From assembly GCF_000821185.2 (NCBI RefSeq), contig NZ_CP050857.1, forward strand, positions 52,750 to 116,749: 64,000 bases of DNA. Reading direction: 5' to 3'. Numbering within the stretch: position 1 is the first letter of the stretch; each line of letters opens with the position of its first letter. The notes beneath the pieces were generated by a model. The model worked only from the letters and a program-made list of their open reading frames with translations, did no database searches and had not been told where the DNA came from. Shown in pieces: positions 18,104-27,994 of the stretch. Both the position numbers and the translations under genes were made by a program. This DNA comes from Serratia symbiotica. GTDB taxonomy: Bacteria; Pseudomonadota; Gammaproteobacteria; Enterobacterales; Enterobacteriaceae.

Positions 18104-18880
18104 TCAGACGGAAGCGGACGACTGGAACACCCGGCTTTCACCACCGACATCAGTAATGATTTTCCATTCAACTTTTCCTGATGCCCCTTCCGGCAGGGTA
18201 AAGCTGCGTTCAGCAAAGGGAGCAACATAATCCAGGTCGTTTACAGGTTTTCCCCCAACGGTAACGGACAACAGATTCATGTAAAACGGCGAGCTGTTGT
18301 GCACAGAAATTTTATTTCCCCGCCGCCTCCAGGTTAGGTCAGCCGCCACATCAGTCGGCATGCCTTTCACACCACTGGGGCGAACGAGCAGCTTGATGCA
18401 GCTATGCACGCTAACACCCAGATTGACAGTAACTGGGGTGGAGGGTCTGGAATTATTGTTTTTTTCATCTTTTGCCCAGACGTCGACGTCTTTGGGGGGT
18501 ATTCCGGCAACGCAGAGCCACTGCAGGCTCTCGCGGTCTAAAACATCCGCGCCGCCAGTATGGATGATGCGCATACGGCTCTGCTGTCCGGCCTCCAGCC
18601 GGAACAGAGGAGGAGTGACAATAAAAGGGGTGGTCGATTTTTTATCTTCGGCATAGACTTTGCCCTGAACCAGAATGGGATAGTCCTGCTCATTAATGAC
18701 GGACAGCATTGCACCACTGGAGTTGGCGTGATAAATAACTCGCGAGGTACCCAACTTTAGCGTAAATTCTTTTGTGTTTGGCGTAAGAGAATAAGCCATA
18801 GAATATAACGGTATAGCTATAATGTTCATGCTTAGTAGAATTGTAATAGTAACCATTTTTTTTGAAAAAAAATACATCAC
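18104..18880 (-). CDS. periplasmic fimbrial chaperone, FGL type
   Basis: About 258 residues with a signal peptide (ILLSMNIIAIPLYSMAYS). The N-terminal immunoglobulin-like domain has SRVIYHANSSGAMLSVINEQ, then FIVTPPLFRLEAGQQSRMRI. Two Cys (SLQWLCVAGIPP and SVHSCIKLLVRPSG) fit the disulfide of the long F1-G1 loop (FGL) subclass such as Caf1M and PsaB. The second domain ends with VEWKIITDVGGESRVFQSS. It delivers subunits to the usher encoded just downstream (12-bp gap). Its natural promoter region has been separated from the subunit gene by an IS6-like element. Confidence 0.93.
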   Translation of the reverse strand: MMYFFSKKMVTITILLSMNIIAIPLYSMAYSLTPNTKEFTLKLGTSRVIYHANSSGAMLSVINEQDYPILVQGKVYAEDKKSTTPFIVTPPLFRLEAGQQSRMRIIHTGGADVLDRESLQWLCVAGIPPKDVDVWAKDEKNNNSRPSTPVTVNLGVSVHSCIKLLVRPSGVKGMPTDVAADLTWRRRGNKISVHNSSPFYMNLLSVTVGGKPVNDLDYVAPFAERSFTLPEGASGKVEWKIITDVGGESRVFQSSASV

Positions 18881-19624
18881 TTAACCTTTATTAATTAAAA
18901 TGTTAATGAAATTAAGGCTGGCGTATGGAACTTCCCCTCCCCGATAAACTATCTCTCCGTATAATATTAGACGGCTCTGTCGCATTAAGGCGTTGTTAGA
19001 TAAAATGTTGTTTTTTGATATTATTACCTGCCCATGTCTCTCATTCGAAACGCTTTCAGTCGCCTGCATTATCCCGTCGATATTATGGCTCAGTGTGTCC
19101 GCTGGTACCTCGCCTATGCACTGAGTCTGCGAAACCTCGAAGAGATGATGGCGGAGCGCGGTATTGTCGTTGACCATTCCACGTTGCATCGTTGGGTTAT
19201 CCGCCTGGTACCGCTACTGGATAAGGTTTTTCGCCAACACAAGCGCACCGCAGGTCGGCGGTGGCGAATGGATGAAACCTACATCAAAGTCAAAGGCCAG
19301 TGGAAATATCTCTACCGCGCGGTGGATACTGCAGGCCAGACAATCGACTTTTTGCTGACTGCCAAACGGGACTCTGCAGCCGCATTGCGCTTCTTTCGCA
19401 AGGCTATTCGCCATCACGGCGAACCCGAAGTTGTCACTATCGATAAAAGTGGTGCTAACACTGCAGCTTTGGCCACGCTCAACGCCGACAAACCCGATGA
19501 GGAAGCGATTACCGTCAGGCAAAGTAAGTACCTGAACAACCTGATTGAGCAAGATCACCGAAATATCGGTGATGCCTCTAATTAGTTGAATCTGATGTAT
19601 AATACGGGCTTTTGAGGTTATCTC

Positions 19625-19897
19625 ATGGCCAGCGTTAACGTTCATTGTCCCCGTTGTCAGTCTGCTCAGGTTTACCGCCATGGTCAGAACCCTAAAGGCC
19701 ATGACAGATTTCGCTGCCGTGACTGCCACCGTGTGTTTCAGCTCACTTATGCTTATGAAGCACGTAAGCCGGGTATTAAAGAGCAGATCACTGAAATGGC
19801 CTTCAATGGTGCCGGGGTTCGCGATACCACCAGGACACTGAAAATTGGCATTAACACCGTCATCCGGACTTTAAAAAACTCGCGCCAAAGCGAATAA
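19625..19897 (+). CDS. insA: IS1 protein InsA
   Basis: 90 residues beginning MASVNVHCPRCQSAQVYRHG. It has the Cys-x2-Cys and CRDCHRVF zinc-binding pairs (Cys at about 8, 11, 31, 34) and an HTH (RDTTRTLKIGINTVIRTL). InsA binds the IS ends and represses transcription. An A6C run near its end is the site for the -1 frameshift that makes the InsAB' transposase. Confidence 0.95.
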   Translation: MASVNVHCPRCQSAQVYRHGQNPKGHDRFRCRDCHRVFQLTYAYEARKPGIKEQITEMAFNGAGVRDTTRTLKIGINTVIRTLKNSRQSE

Positions 19898-19923
19898 CGT
19901 CTTCGTCTGTTGCCAATGCTGAT

Positions 19924-20316
19924 GTGGCGCTTATCTGCGAACTTGATGAGCAATGGAGCTTCGTTGGCAGTAAAGCCCGGCAGCACTGGCTCTGGTACGC
20001 GTACAACACCAAAACAGGCGGTGTACTGGCCTACACTTTTGGTCCCCGAACCGATGAAACCTGCCGGGAGCTACTGGCACTGCTTACACCATTCAACATC
20101 GGCATGATCACCAGCGACGACTGGGGCAGCTATGGCCGCGAGGTGCCGAAGGATAAGCATCTGACCGGCAAAATATTCACCCAACGCATTGAGCGTAATA
20201 ACCTGACGCTCCGCACCCGCATTAAGCGGTTGGCTCGTAAAACAATCTGCTTCTCACGCTCAGTTGAGATCCACGAAAAAGTGATCGGAGCGTTTATCGA
20301 AAAACACATGTTCTAA
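19924..20316 (+). CDS. insB: IS1 transposase part InsB
   Basis: 130 residues visible from ATG 19924, normally translated as a fusion to InsA by -1 frameshifting. It contains DEQWSFVGSKARQHWLWYAY and TSDDWGSYGREVP, carrying catalytic acidic residues, then FTQRIERNNLTLRTRIKRLA. The reading frame is intact. Confidence 0.94.
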   Translation: MALICELDEQWSFVGSKARQHWLWYAYNTKTGGVLAYTFGPRTDETCRELLALLTPFNIGMITSDDWGSYGREVPKDKHLTGKIFTQRIERNNLTLRTRIKRLARKTICFSRSVEIHEKVIGAFIEKHMF

Positions 20317-20613
20317 TAATTGGATACATTACCGAAATATCAAACGTCGGATATGGCCGATGCTGGGATTCAAATCGTTTCGACGGGCACAGACGATCCT
20401 GACCGGCATCGAACTGAGTAACATGATACGAAAAAGGCAATATCAACACCCGCAAAGTGAGGGATTGTCACCCGCGAAACAATTCCATTTGCTGGCTGCC
20501 TAAATAACCAACAACGCAACTTTGGCCAACTTCATGTCTCTAATGCGACAGAGCCCAAAAATTTCCGATCTCCAAACTGACCCCAATAAGACAAAAGGCA
20601 CCTCATCATGAAC

Positions 20614-20627
20614 TTTGCAACAGTGCC
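20614..20627 (-). repeat. solitary IS26-type terminal repeat
   Basis: Read on the minus strand it is GGCACTGTTGCAAA, the IS26 inverted repeat as I remember it. It lies 7 bp past the fimbrial subunit stop codon. No other part of an IS26 is attached. Confidence 0.55.
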
Positions 20628-20633
20628 CCAAAA

Positions 20634-21152
20634 TCACTCATTATAAACATATGCTTCCGACTGAATGGTGTAAACATCAGCATTAACGTAATCCTGTTTG
20701 CTGTATGTATTTATCCGGTAAATTGTTGATGCAATCGCGTTTTGTGTTACCATGAACCCATTGCCATTTATACGTTCCCAATCGGATCCTACATCTAAAT
20801 TCAACGAAACTGTTAACTTATTAGAAGTATTATTATTGCCAGTAAGCTCATACACCCCCCCCTCCCCTGTTTCCAGCGCACGAGAAACACCGCTTGCAAG
20901 TCTTATGGCATAACGATGAACACTGCCATCCACACTTCCGATTGAACCTGTAGCAATAGTAGTGTGAGGTGCTACGTTACCGGCAACCAGGTCGCTCACC
21001 GCACTCAATTTATTGGCCACCTGAGTTGGACTATTGAAAACAGCATCATCGGATGCTGTGGATGCATCGCCAACCAAGGATCCAGCATGCACTATATCTG
21101 CAAACCCTGCGCCAATAAAAATAGTAGTTAAAGCTAATTTACGTAAATTCAT
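20634..21152 (-). CDS. fimbrial structural subunit (Psa/Myf-like)
   Basis: 172 residues with a signal peptide MNLRKLALTTIFIGAGFADI cleaved near VHAG. The mature part is rich in Ser, Thr, Asn and Gly and ends in strands typical of FGL-assembled subunits (YTIQSEAYVY). There are no cysteines in the mature protein, as in Caf1-like subunits. Its position upstream of an FGL chaperone and usher on the same strand gives the order subunit-chaperone-usher known from psaABC/myfABC. An IS6-like element now separates it from the other two genes. Not certain whether it is an adhesin or a capsule-like fibre. Confidence 0.7.
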   Translation of the reverse strand: MNLRKLALTTIFIGAGFADIVHAGSLVGDASTASDDAVFNSPTQVANKLSAVSDLVAGNVAPHTTIATGSIGSVDGSVHRYAIRLASGVSRALETGEGGVYELTGNNNTSNKLTVSLNLDVGSDWERINGNGFMVTQNAIASTIYRINTYSKQDYVNADVYTIQSEAYVYNE

Positions 21153-21312
21153 TATGATAACCCCCTCTTTATTTAAAAGATAACAAAAAATCCCAATACC
21201 AAAGAAATGCGTTTATTTAATCACAAAAGAAATTGTTTCAACATGACATTATACTATCCGCCTTTAAGTAAAATCCATCACTTAGCACCATCGCAATCAT
21301 TCCCACCTAGGT

Positions 21313-21606
21313 GGCTCTATCGCATTAAGGCGTTGTTAGATAAAATGTTGTTTTTTGATGTTATTACCTGCCCGTGTCTCTCATTCGAAACGCTTTCAGT
21401 CGCCTGCATTATCCCGTCGATATTATGGTTCAGTGTGTCCGCTGATACCTCGCCTATGCACTGAGTCTGCGAAACCTCGAAGAAAGGGCAATATCAACAC
21501 CCACAAAGTGAGGGGTTGTCACCCGCAGAACAATTCTATTTGCTGGCCGCCTAAATAACCAACAACGCAACTTTAGCCAACTTCATGTCTCTAGTGCGAC
21601 AGAGCC
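21313..21606 (+). mobile_element. internally deleted, MITE-like derivative of the IS6-like element
   Basis: 294 bp with ends GGCTCTATCGCATTA and, inverted, GGCTCTGTCGCACTA. The first 176 or so bp match the left end of the IS6-like element at 18973 up to CCTCGAAG. The remainder matches its right end from AAAGGCAATATC. The transposase core is gone. It ends exactly where the IS1111-like element begins. Confidence 0.85.
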
Positions 21607-22083
21607 AAATAAAACCCCTGCCAAATTAATTTGCTTATTATCGATATTAATTTTTATCGTGCTTCTCGAAATACGCGGTGCATTCTATGCAAAAAAAAAC
21701 GAATCAACAAGGCTAATAAAGAGAAAGGCCATAGTTAATTACTATCAAAATAACAAAATTAATCGATAAAAGTTTATTTATGGTATACATAGGGGTCAGT
21801 TTGGATATCGAAAATTATTGTACTATAAGGGCTTCCCCGGCATGTCAACGCCGGTGTTTACGGTTTCTTGTCTGCACTTCAGTAAAAATAAAGGGGAGAG
21901 ACTGCGGTACTATAAACGGCCATGATGAATCGTTATCGATTCGGGCCCTGATGAAAGACGCGCGTGAGGCTCTTGTTCGTTAAACGGATACGTATATCCT
22001 GTACAATATTCAGATATACCTCACGGGGTCTAACCCTTTATCATCAACGAGTTGCAGGTAAGATGGTTATTCCGTTTCGTGCT
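21607..22083 (-). ncRNA. candidate bridge-RNA region of the IS1111-like element
   Basis: This 477-bp stretch 3' of the transposase gene is kept almost unchanged in copy B (30819-31295) although it has no convincing gene. It contains short stems, for example CCGGC-ATGTCAAC-GCCGG at 21837-21854. IS1111-group elements are known to encode their guide (bridge) RNA on this side of the transposase. The RNA boundaries were not determined. Confidence 0.35.
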
Positions 22084-23106
22084 TTAGCTGGCTGAGTACA
22101 GCCTGAAATCATCCCCGTAATGCAATGATGCCCAGCACAGCCTCGCATTTTTGGCGGCAATGGCCACAACAGCACGCCAGTATCCTCTGCGCTCAACCAA
22201 CGTACAAACCCAACGGCTGAATGAGTCAGTCCTTTTCTCTGCGCTAATCAGAACCGAACGGGCACCCTGAACCAGAAGCGTTCGCAGATATGAATCGCCC
22301 GCTTTCGTTATCCTGCCAAGCTTTGATTTTCCGCCACTACTGTACTGCGATGGTGTAAGCCCCAGCCAGGCGGCCAGTTGACGCCCATTTTTAAAATCAT
22401 GCGCATTACCGATACTGGCGACCAGCGCACAGGCCGTTGTGGGACCAATCCCTTTCAGTTCCATCAGTGGCTGGCTGCGGTGATCGGATTTTGCCATACG
22501 GGACAGAATTCGGTCATATTCAGTAATGTTATCATCAATGCGATCAATGTGTTCCAGCAAATCATCAACACATTGCTGAACCTGAAGTGGCAAAGAATTC
22601 TTCTGTTCAGCAACCATGTGGCGCAGGGCATCTGTACTTTGTGGGGCAATGACGCCGAATTCAGATATCAATCCTCTTAATCGGTTATATGTTGCTGTTT
22701 TTTCCTCGATAAAACCTTGTCGGGTACGGTGGAGACATTGCATCGCCTGCTGACTCTCATCCTTTACTGGCACAAACCGCATATGCGGACGACGGACAGC
22801 CTCGCAGATAGCCTGGGCATCAGCCGCATCATTTTTCCCTGATTTACCGGCCATGCGATAAGGAGATACAAACTTTGCAGCCATCAGACGGGGTTTATGG
22901 CCATACTGCTGAAACAGTCTTGCCCAGTAATGCGCCCCGGAGCAAGCTTCCATCCCGATAACACAGGGTGGCAAACCAGCAATCAGTTCAGGAAGTGCTG
23001 CACGCGATACCCTGGGTTTTACCAAAACAGTTTTTCCATTCTGGTCAACGCAGTGGACAGCGAACACATTTTTAGCAAGATCGATACCGACAGTGGTAAT
23101 GGTCAT
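22084..23106 (-). CDS. IS110-family (IS1111-like) DEDD transposase, copy A
   Basis: 340 residues from ATG 23106 (MTITTVGIDLAKNVF); an upstream in-frame start adds 14 non-family residues. The RuvC-like catalytic domain has GIDLAKN, IGMEACSGAHYWAR and GKNDAADAQAICEA, carrying D, E, D, D. The C-terminal Tnp_20 domain has LMELKGIGPTTACALVASIG and AWLGLTPSQYSSGGKSKLGR, with the conserved Ser. Full length for the family, so it is probably active. Confidence 0.94.
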   Translation of the reverse strand: MTITTVGIDLAKNVFAVHCVDQNGKTVLVKPRVSRAALPELIAGLPPCVIGMEACSGAHYWARLFQQYGHKPRLMAAKFVSPYRMAGKSGKNDAADAQAICEAVRRPHMRFVPVKDESQQAMQCLHRTRQGFIEEKTATYNRLRGLISEFGVIAPQSTDALRHMVAEQKNSLPLQVQQCVDDLLEHIDRIDDNITEYDRILSRMAKSDHRSQPLMELKGIGPTTACALVASIGNAHDFKNGRQLAAWLGLTPSQYSSGGKSKLGRITKAGDSYLRTLLVQGARSVLISAEKRTDSFSRWVCTLVERRGYWRAVVAIAAKNARLCWASLHYGDDFRLYSAS

Positions 23107-23205
23107 AACGAATCCCTCTGGAGCTATGTTTACCCCATGATTGCACAAGAGTTAATCAGGCGCATATCCAGGGGAAGTCCCTTCCATTCGTTAAGGCTAT
23201 TATCT

Positions 23206-23505
23206 GGACCAGCGGTAGCATTTGAACAAAGATTTACGGTTTCGCGCTATTGCTGGCCTGGTATACCCCCGATAAGAGGGTTGCGGTATCTTTTCTATCA
23301 AAACTCATGCAGGCCGAGACAATTGAGAATTTTGTTTTGAGAATGGATTTTGAGTATCGTAACATGTTGATATTACAATATGAACAGAGACGCAGTTTAG
23401 GTTCTCACAAATCCTCGTTTTAGTAGCGCCAATGGTTGGCAGTTATCGCAGTTACTCGGTCGTTACCCAAACCGTAAGTTTCTGCGCTAATGCTCCCGCT
23501 GATCC
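23206..23505 (+). mobile_element. 300-bp miniature inverted-repeat element with Tn3-like ends, copy 2
   Basis: Same length and ends as the copies at 5591 and 58014. It is flanked by a perfect 5-bp duplication TATCT (23201-23205 and 23506-23510), direct evidence of transposition. It lies between the IS1111-like element and the SIR2 gene, whose start codon is 115 bp beyond its right end, so it may affect that promoter. Confidence 0.92.
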
Positions 23506-23620
23506 TATCTATACTTTTCTTTAGCAGAATTTTGTGGGGATTTGCAGCGGTACAACCCCGCGAAGTACATATGTGCGGACGGTGACTATGATGATCACGA
23601 CACAAAATTAGGAGTTTTCG

Positions 23621-24634
23621 ATGCCAAGGGTTGATTATCAAAAGCAGGCTCAAGACTACTATGGTAAGGCTCCTCTCATTATCCTAGGCAGTGGAGCATC
23701 AGCTGCCCATGGCATGCCTGGAATGGGTATGCTTGCGACGTATTTGGTGGCAAATACCGACACTTCGGGCTTGTCTGCTTCCGATATTTTGGCTTGGGAT
23801 AAATTCTGTCAGGTCTTATTAGACGGTGTTGATCTGGAATCTGCGCTGCATCAGGTGGCTGTTACTGAAGAGTTGACCTCAAGAATTATCACAGCAACCT
23901 GGACGCTCATCAGTTTTGAAGACATTCGAGTCTTCCACTATAGCCTTCAGAACAAAGCAATGTTTCCGCTGAGTCGCCTGCTGAACCACATGTTTAAAAC
24001 AAGCCTCCCCCAAATAAATATCGTCACTACGAATTATGACAGGCTGGCAGAATATGCCTGCGATCAGGAGGGGGTCCATCATTATACGGGCTTCTCACAC
24101 GGATTTTTTCGGCAACGTGCTGCACCGGATGGAATCAAGTCTGCACGCAGGGTCAATATCTGGAAGGTTCACGGTTCTCTGGACTGGTTTAAATCGCCCC
24201 TTGAAGACATCGTCGCCCTTTCAAATATTGAAGGGATACCGGCTAACTATAGGCCGGAAATCGTGACCCCGGGCACTCAGAAATATCAAACAACACATTT
24301 AGAACCATATCGCTCGACTATTGACAATGCCGATTTGGCCATCAAAGCTGCCAATTCCTTCCTGTGCATTGGCTACGGCTTCAATGACGAGCATATTCAG
24401 CCAAACATCATGGCCAAATGTATTCGTCAGAATACCCCTATCACGATTATCACCTATGCACTATCAAACGCTGCAAAAGAGCTCATCCTTGATGGCAAGG
24501 CGCAGAATTACCTGGCAATCGAACGGGGAGAAATAGATGAGCAGTCCTTCGTCTACTCCTCTTTGGATAAGACTCGACTGATCGTTGAAAAAAACATATG
24601 GAGTCTTGAGAGTTATCTGTCACTCATCATGTAG
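23621..24634 (+). CDS. SIR2-family defence protein (SIR2-HerA type)
   Basis: 337 residues. The NAD-binding SIR2 core is visible: LIILGSGASAAHGMPGMGML (residues 18-38), INIVTTNYDRLAEYACDQEG around 132-152, VNIWKVHGSLDW around 179-190 with the catalytic-type His, and FLCIGYGFNDEHIQ near 246-260. This is the SIR2_2 type used by NAD-degrading antiphage systems. The next gene starts 8 bp later and is HerA-like, which defines the SIR2-HerA defence pair. TAGGAG precedes the start. The partner is truncated, so the system is probably dead unless SIR2 acts alone. Confidence 0.85.
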   Translation: MPRVDYQKQAQDYYGKAPLIILGSGASAAHGMPGMGMLATYLVANTDTSGLSASDILAWDKFCQVLLDGVDLESALHQVAVTEELTSRIITATWTLISFEDIRVFHYSLQNKAMFPLSRLLNHMFKTSLPQINIVTTNYDRLAEYACDQEGVHHYTGFSHGFFRQRAAPDGIKSARRVNIWKVHGSLDWFKSPLEDIVALSNIEGIPANYRPEIVTPGTQKYQTTHLEPYRSTIDNADLAIKAANSFLCIGYGFNDEHIQPNIMAKCIRQNTPITIITYALSNAAKELILDGKAQNYLAIERGEIDEQSFVYSSLDKTRLIVEKNIWSLESYLSLIM

Positions 24635-24642
24635 GAGAAGAG

Positions 24643-26253
<1,611 letters not shown>

Positions 26254-26457
26254 TGAAGCACCTGTAATGTCCTGAGGTGAGCATATCACCTCTGTTCAGG
26301 TGGCCAAATTCAGTGTGCCACTACACATAAAGGAAATAAACGGATCCAATTTCCTTACCATGAACTGTCAGACCACTGACAGACCGCTGACCACCACCCA
26401 GCGTGCCGGGCTCGGTGTACTTTCATTGATGCTAAACGTTAGCCCGCCCCAAAAGAT

Positions 26458-27441
26458 CTAATCCGCACTCATCACCAGCACCGCTCTGCCAGTAAAATCG
26501 CCGGTGTTTACCGTACTGTTAGCATTTTTAATCAGTACAAACTCAAACTGGCTGCTGCCGATACCCTTGACCAGTTGCGTATGTACTGAATCCCCCGGTT
26601 TCACCAACTGGCCATTCTCGAACATCTGTACACCAAGATTGTCATTGGAGGTTTTAATCGCATCATTGGAGAATGTGGCTCTGTCAGCCGAAAGCGTAAT
26701 AGCGATCGACATTGATACCGGGTTCGTACAGTTATAAGGGACGTCCACCTGCCTTCTGAACTGGCTGTCAGAACTGTCGCTGATCAGCGACCATCTGTTG
26801 ACACGGCCAAAATCAACATCAATATTGCGGCCATTGTTGATTTCGCAGCTTCCCGAGGTAAGGACAGCATCATTATCGGCGATAATATTCCAAGTGAAGT
26901 CATGTAGATCTCTCGGGCCGCCGGTTGTGGTGGCGTATTTATGCAACTTCAGGATAGCCAACGTTTCTCCTTTGCTGATTTTCACCATCTGGCCAGGGTC
27001 TTCTTTCATCGTATAAAACACCTGTATCGGGACAATATGGTAGTTGCTATCGCCCCCTTTCGGCAGGGTAAGGACGTTTACCTTGGGTAACGGGAAACTG
27101 TATTTTCCGCCGTTAATATAGGCCCCGGTTTCAAATTCGGGAGGCAGATTGGTAGACGAGGCATTGTCCTGGGTATCCATATAGTCGCTGTATTCACGCG
27201 GATCAGTGTTTTTACACTCGTAATACTTCCCAACATCAATAACCACCTGTTCGCCAGGCGTAACAGTTCGGCTTATTGGCACGGTGACCGATGAATCTCC
27301 CTCTATAATGGTTTTTCCAGTCTGCTTATTGTGGCAAAGATATGCCGATGTATCAAAGTTGAAAAAGAATAATAAAGCAGTAGCGATAAGGCTGGGGGTA
27401 ATACGTATCGTTAATCGGATAAATCGCATCGGTTTTTCCAT
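26458..27441 (-). CDS. FimH/MrpH-like fimbrial tip adhesin
   Basis: 327 residues with a signal region (ITPSLIATALLFFFNFDTSA). The first domain begins YLCHNKQTGKTIIEGDSSVT, the receptor-binding lectin type, with Cys 36 and a later Cys in YYECKN. The second, pilin-like domain starts near residue 190 (SGSCEINNGRNIDVDFGRVN) with the paired Cys VPYNCTNPVSMSIAITLSAD, and ends DFTGRAVLVMSAD. It is the last gene of the second fimbrial operon on the minus strand. It looks intact, although the usher gene of that operon is broken, so its product probably cannot be displayed by this system. Confidence 0.85.
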   Translation of the reverse strand: MEKPMRFIRLTIRITPSLIATALLFFFNFDTSAYLCHNKQTGKTIIEGDSSVTVPISRTVTPGEQVVIDVGKYYECKNTDPREYSDYMDTQDNASSTNLPPEFETGAYINGGKYSFPLPKVNVLTLPKGGDSNYHIVPIQVFYTMKEDPGQMVKISKGETLAILKLHKYATTTGGPRDLHDFTWNIIADNDAVLTSGSCEINNGRNIDVDFGRVNRWSLISDSSDSQFRRQVDVPYNCTNPVSMSIAITLSADRATFSNDAIKTSNDNLGVQMFENGQLVKPGDSVHTQLVKGIGSSQFEFVLIKNANSTVNTGDFTGRAVLVMSAD

Positions 27442-27990
27442 TACTCATAGCTCGGTCTGAAATTAATGACCGCCCAGTATCCCTGGCGTTCGGTGTTGCC
27501 GGGGTGGCACGGTGTAGTAGGTCAGTTGCGCATTTCACAGGGTAAAACTGGGAGTCCTGCGGTTCCCCCCTGGATGACATCACGGCTCTGACCGTCCAGT
27601 ATACGCAGTACGATGCCGGAGACACAGTTGAGTTACATCAGCTCCGTTTTTTGCAGGTCGTTATTGCCAATAAAACTTAGTGCCTATCCCTGTTTCTGCC
27701 AGTCTAGACCAGGACAGCGCGCAACAACCGCAGCGTACACGAAGTCCATGAGGATGGTACTTGCCCAAGGCCAGATGGGATAGGTTCTTAGCGTCACCAC
27801 CGGCTGCTGGGGATCTCATACCCAATAGGAGGTTCTGCAGACTTTCTCCCACCATTACACAGTGACGCAGATAAAGCTGAAAGGCGACTAACGTGCTGCC
27901 ATCGTTCTCTCCTCCGCAATGGCACCGTGGGCTGGTGCCCACATCCCATCTGTGTTGCCCGTTAACTATCCGGCAACCTCAGCCAGCGTT
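27442..27990 (-). pseudogene. decayed minor fimbrial subunit gene
   Basis: Fragments of a pilin-like reading can be traced on the minus strand but are broken by stops: LSFIGNNDLQ, then SGIVLRILDGQSRDVIQGG, then GNTERQGYWAVINFRPSYE just before the adhesin gene. The pattern (FSG-x-D-L, then a GIxLRILD strand, then a Tyr-rich end) is that of a tip or adaptor subunit. No intact frame remains. Confidence 0.5.
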
Positions 27991-27994
27991 CTAC

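Larger units (their letters stand above)
19568..20333 (+). mobile_element. IS1-family element
   Basis: 766 bp with ends GGTGATGCCTCTAATTAG and, inverted, GGTAATGTATCCAATTAT. It is flanked by an 8-bp target duplication GAAATATC (19560-19567 and 20334-20341), so it is a simple recent insertion into the IS6-like transposase gene. Confidence 0.96.
19034..20503 (+). pseudogene. IS6-family transposase gene split by IS1
   Basis: 5' part 19034-19567 encodes MSLIRNAFSRLHYPVDIMAQ, VRWYLAYALSLRNLEEMMAE, then the DDE core MDETYIKVKGQWKYLYRAVD and FLIEQDHR-type end. After removing IS1 and one 8-bp duplication the frame resumes at 20334 with NIKRRIWPMLGFKSFRRAQT and ends HLLAA at 20503. So the gene was intact before IS1 landed and would be about 230 codons, normal for IS6. 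Confidence 0.88.
18973..20555 (+). mobile_element. IS6-like element interrupted by IS1
   Basis: Ends are GGCTCTGTCGCATTA at 18973 and its inverse at 20541-20555. Inside is an IS6-family transposase gene split by an IS1 at 19568-20333. No 8-bp target duplication flanks it. It separates the fimbrial subunit gene from its chaperone and usher. A short deletion derivative of the same element is at 21313-21606, and a left-end relic is at 53992-54075. Confidence 0.85.
21607..23195 (-). mobile_element. IS110-family (IS1111-like) element, copy A
   Basis: Boundaries are defined by the extent shared with copy B (30819-32287): AAATAAAACCCC on one side and CGTTAAG on the other. It has a DEDD-type transposase and a conserved non-coding stretch of about 480 bp 3' of it. 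It carries no long terminal repeats, as usual for the family. Confidence 0.85.

Noticed and set aside
18881..19189. 102-codon minus-strand frame overlapping the IS6-like left end
   Set aside because: Antisense to the IS6-like transposase start and spans the IS boundary.
21780..21983. 67-residue frame in the IS1111-like 3' tail (also at 30992-31195)
   Set aside because: Same sequence in both copies, but no ribosome site or recognisable motif. The region is better explained as a conserved non-coding (guide RNA) part of the element.
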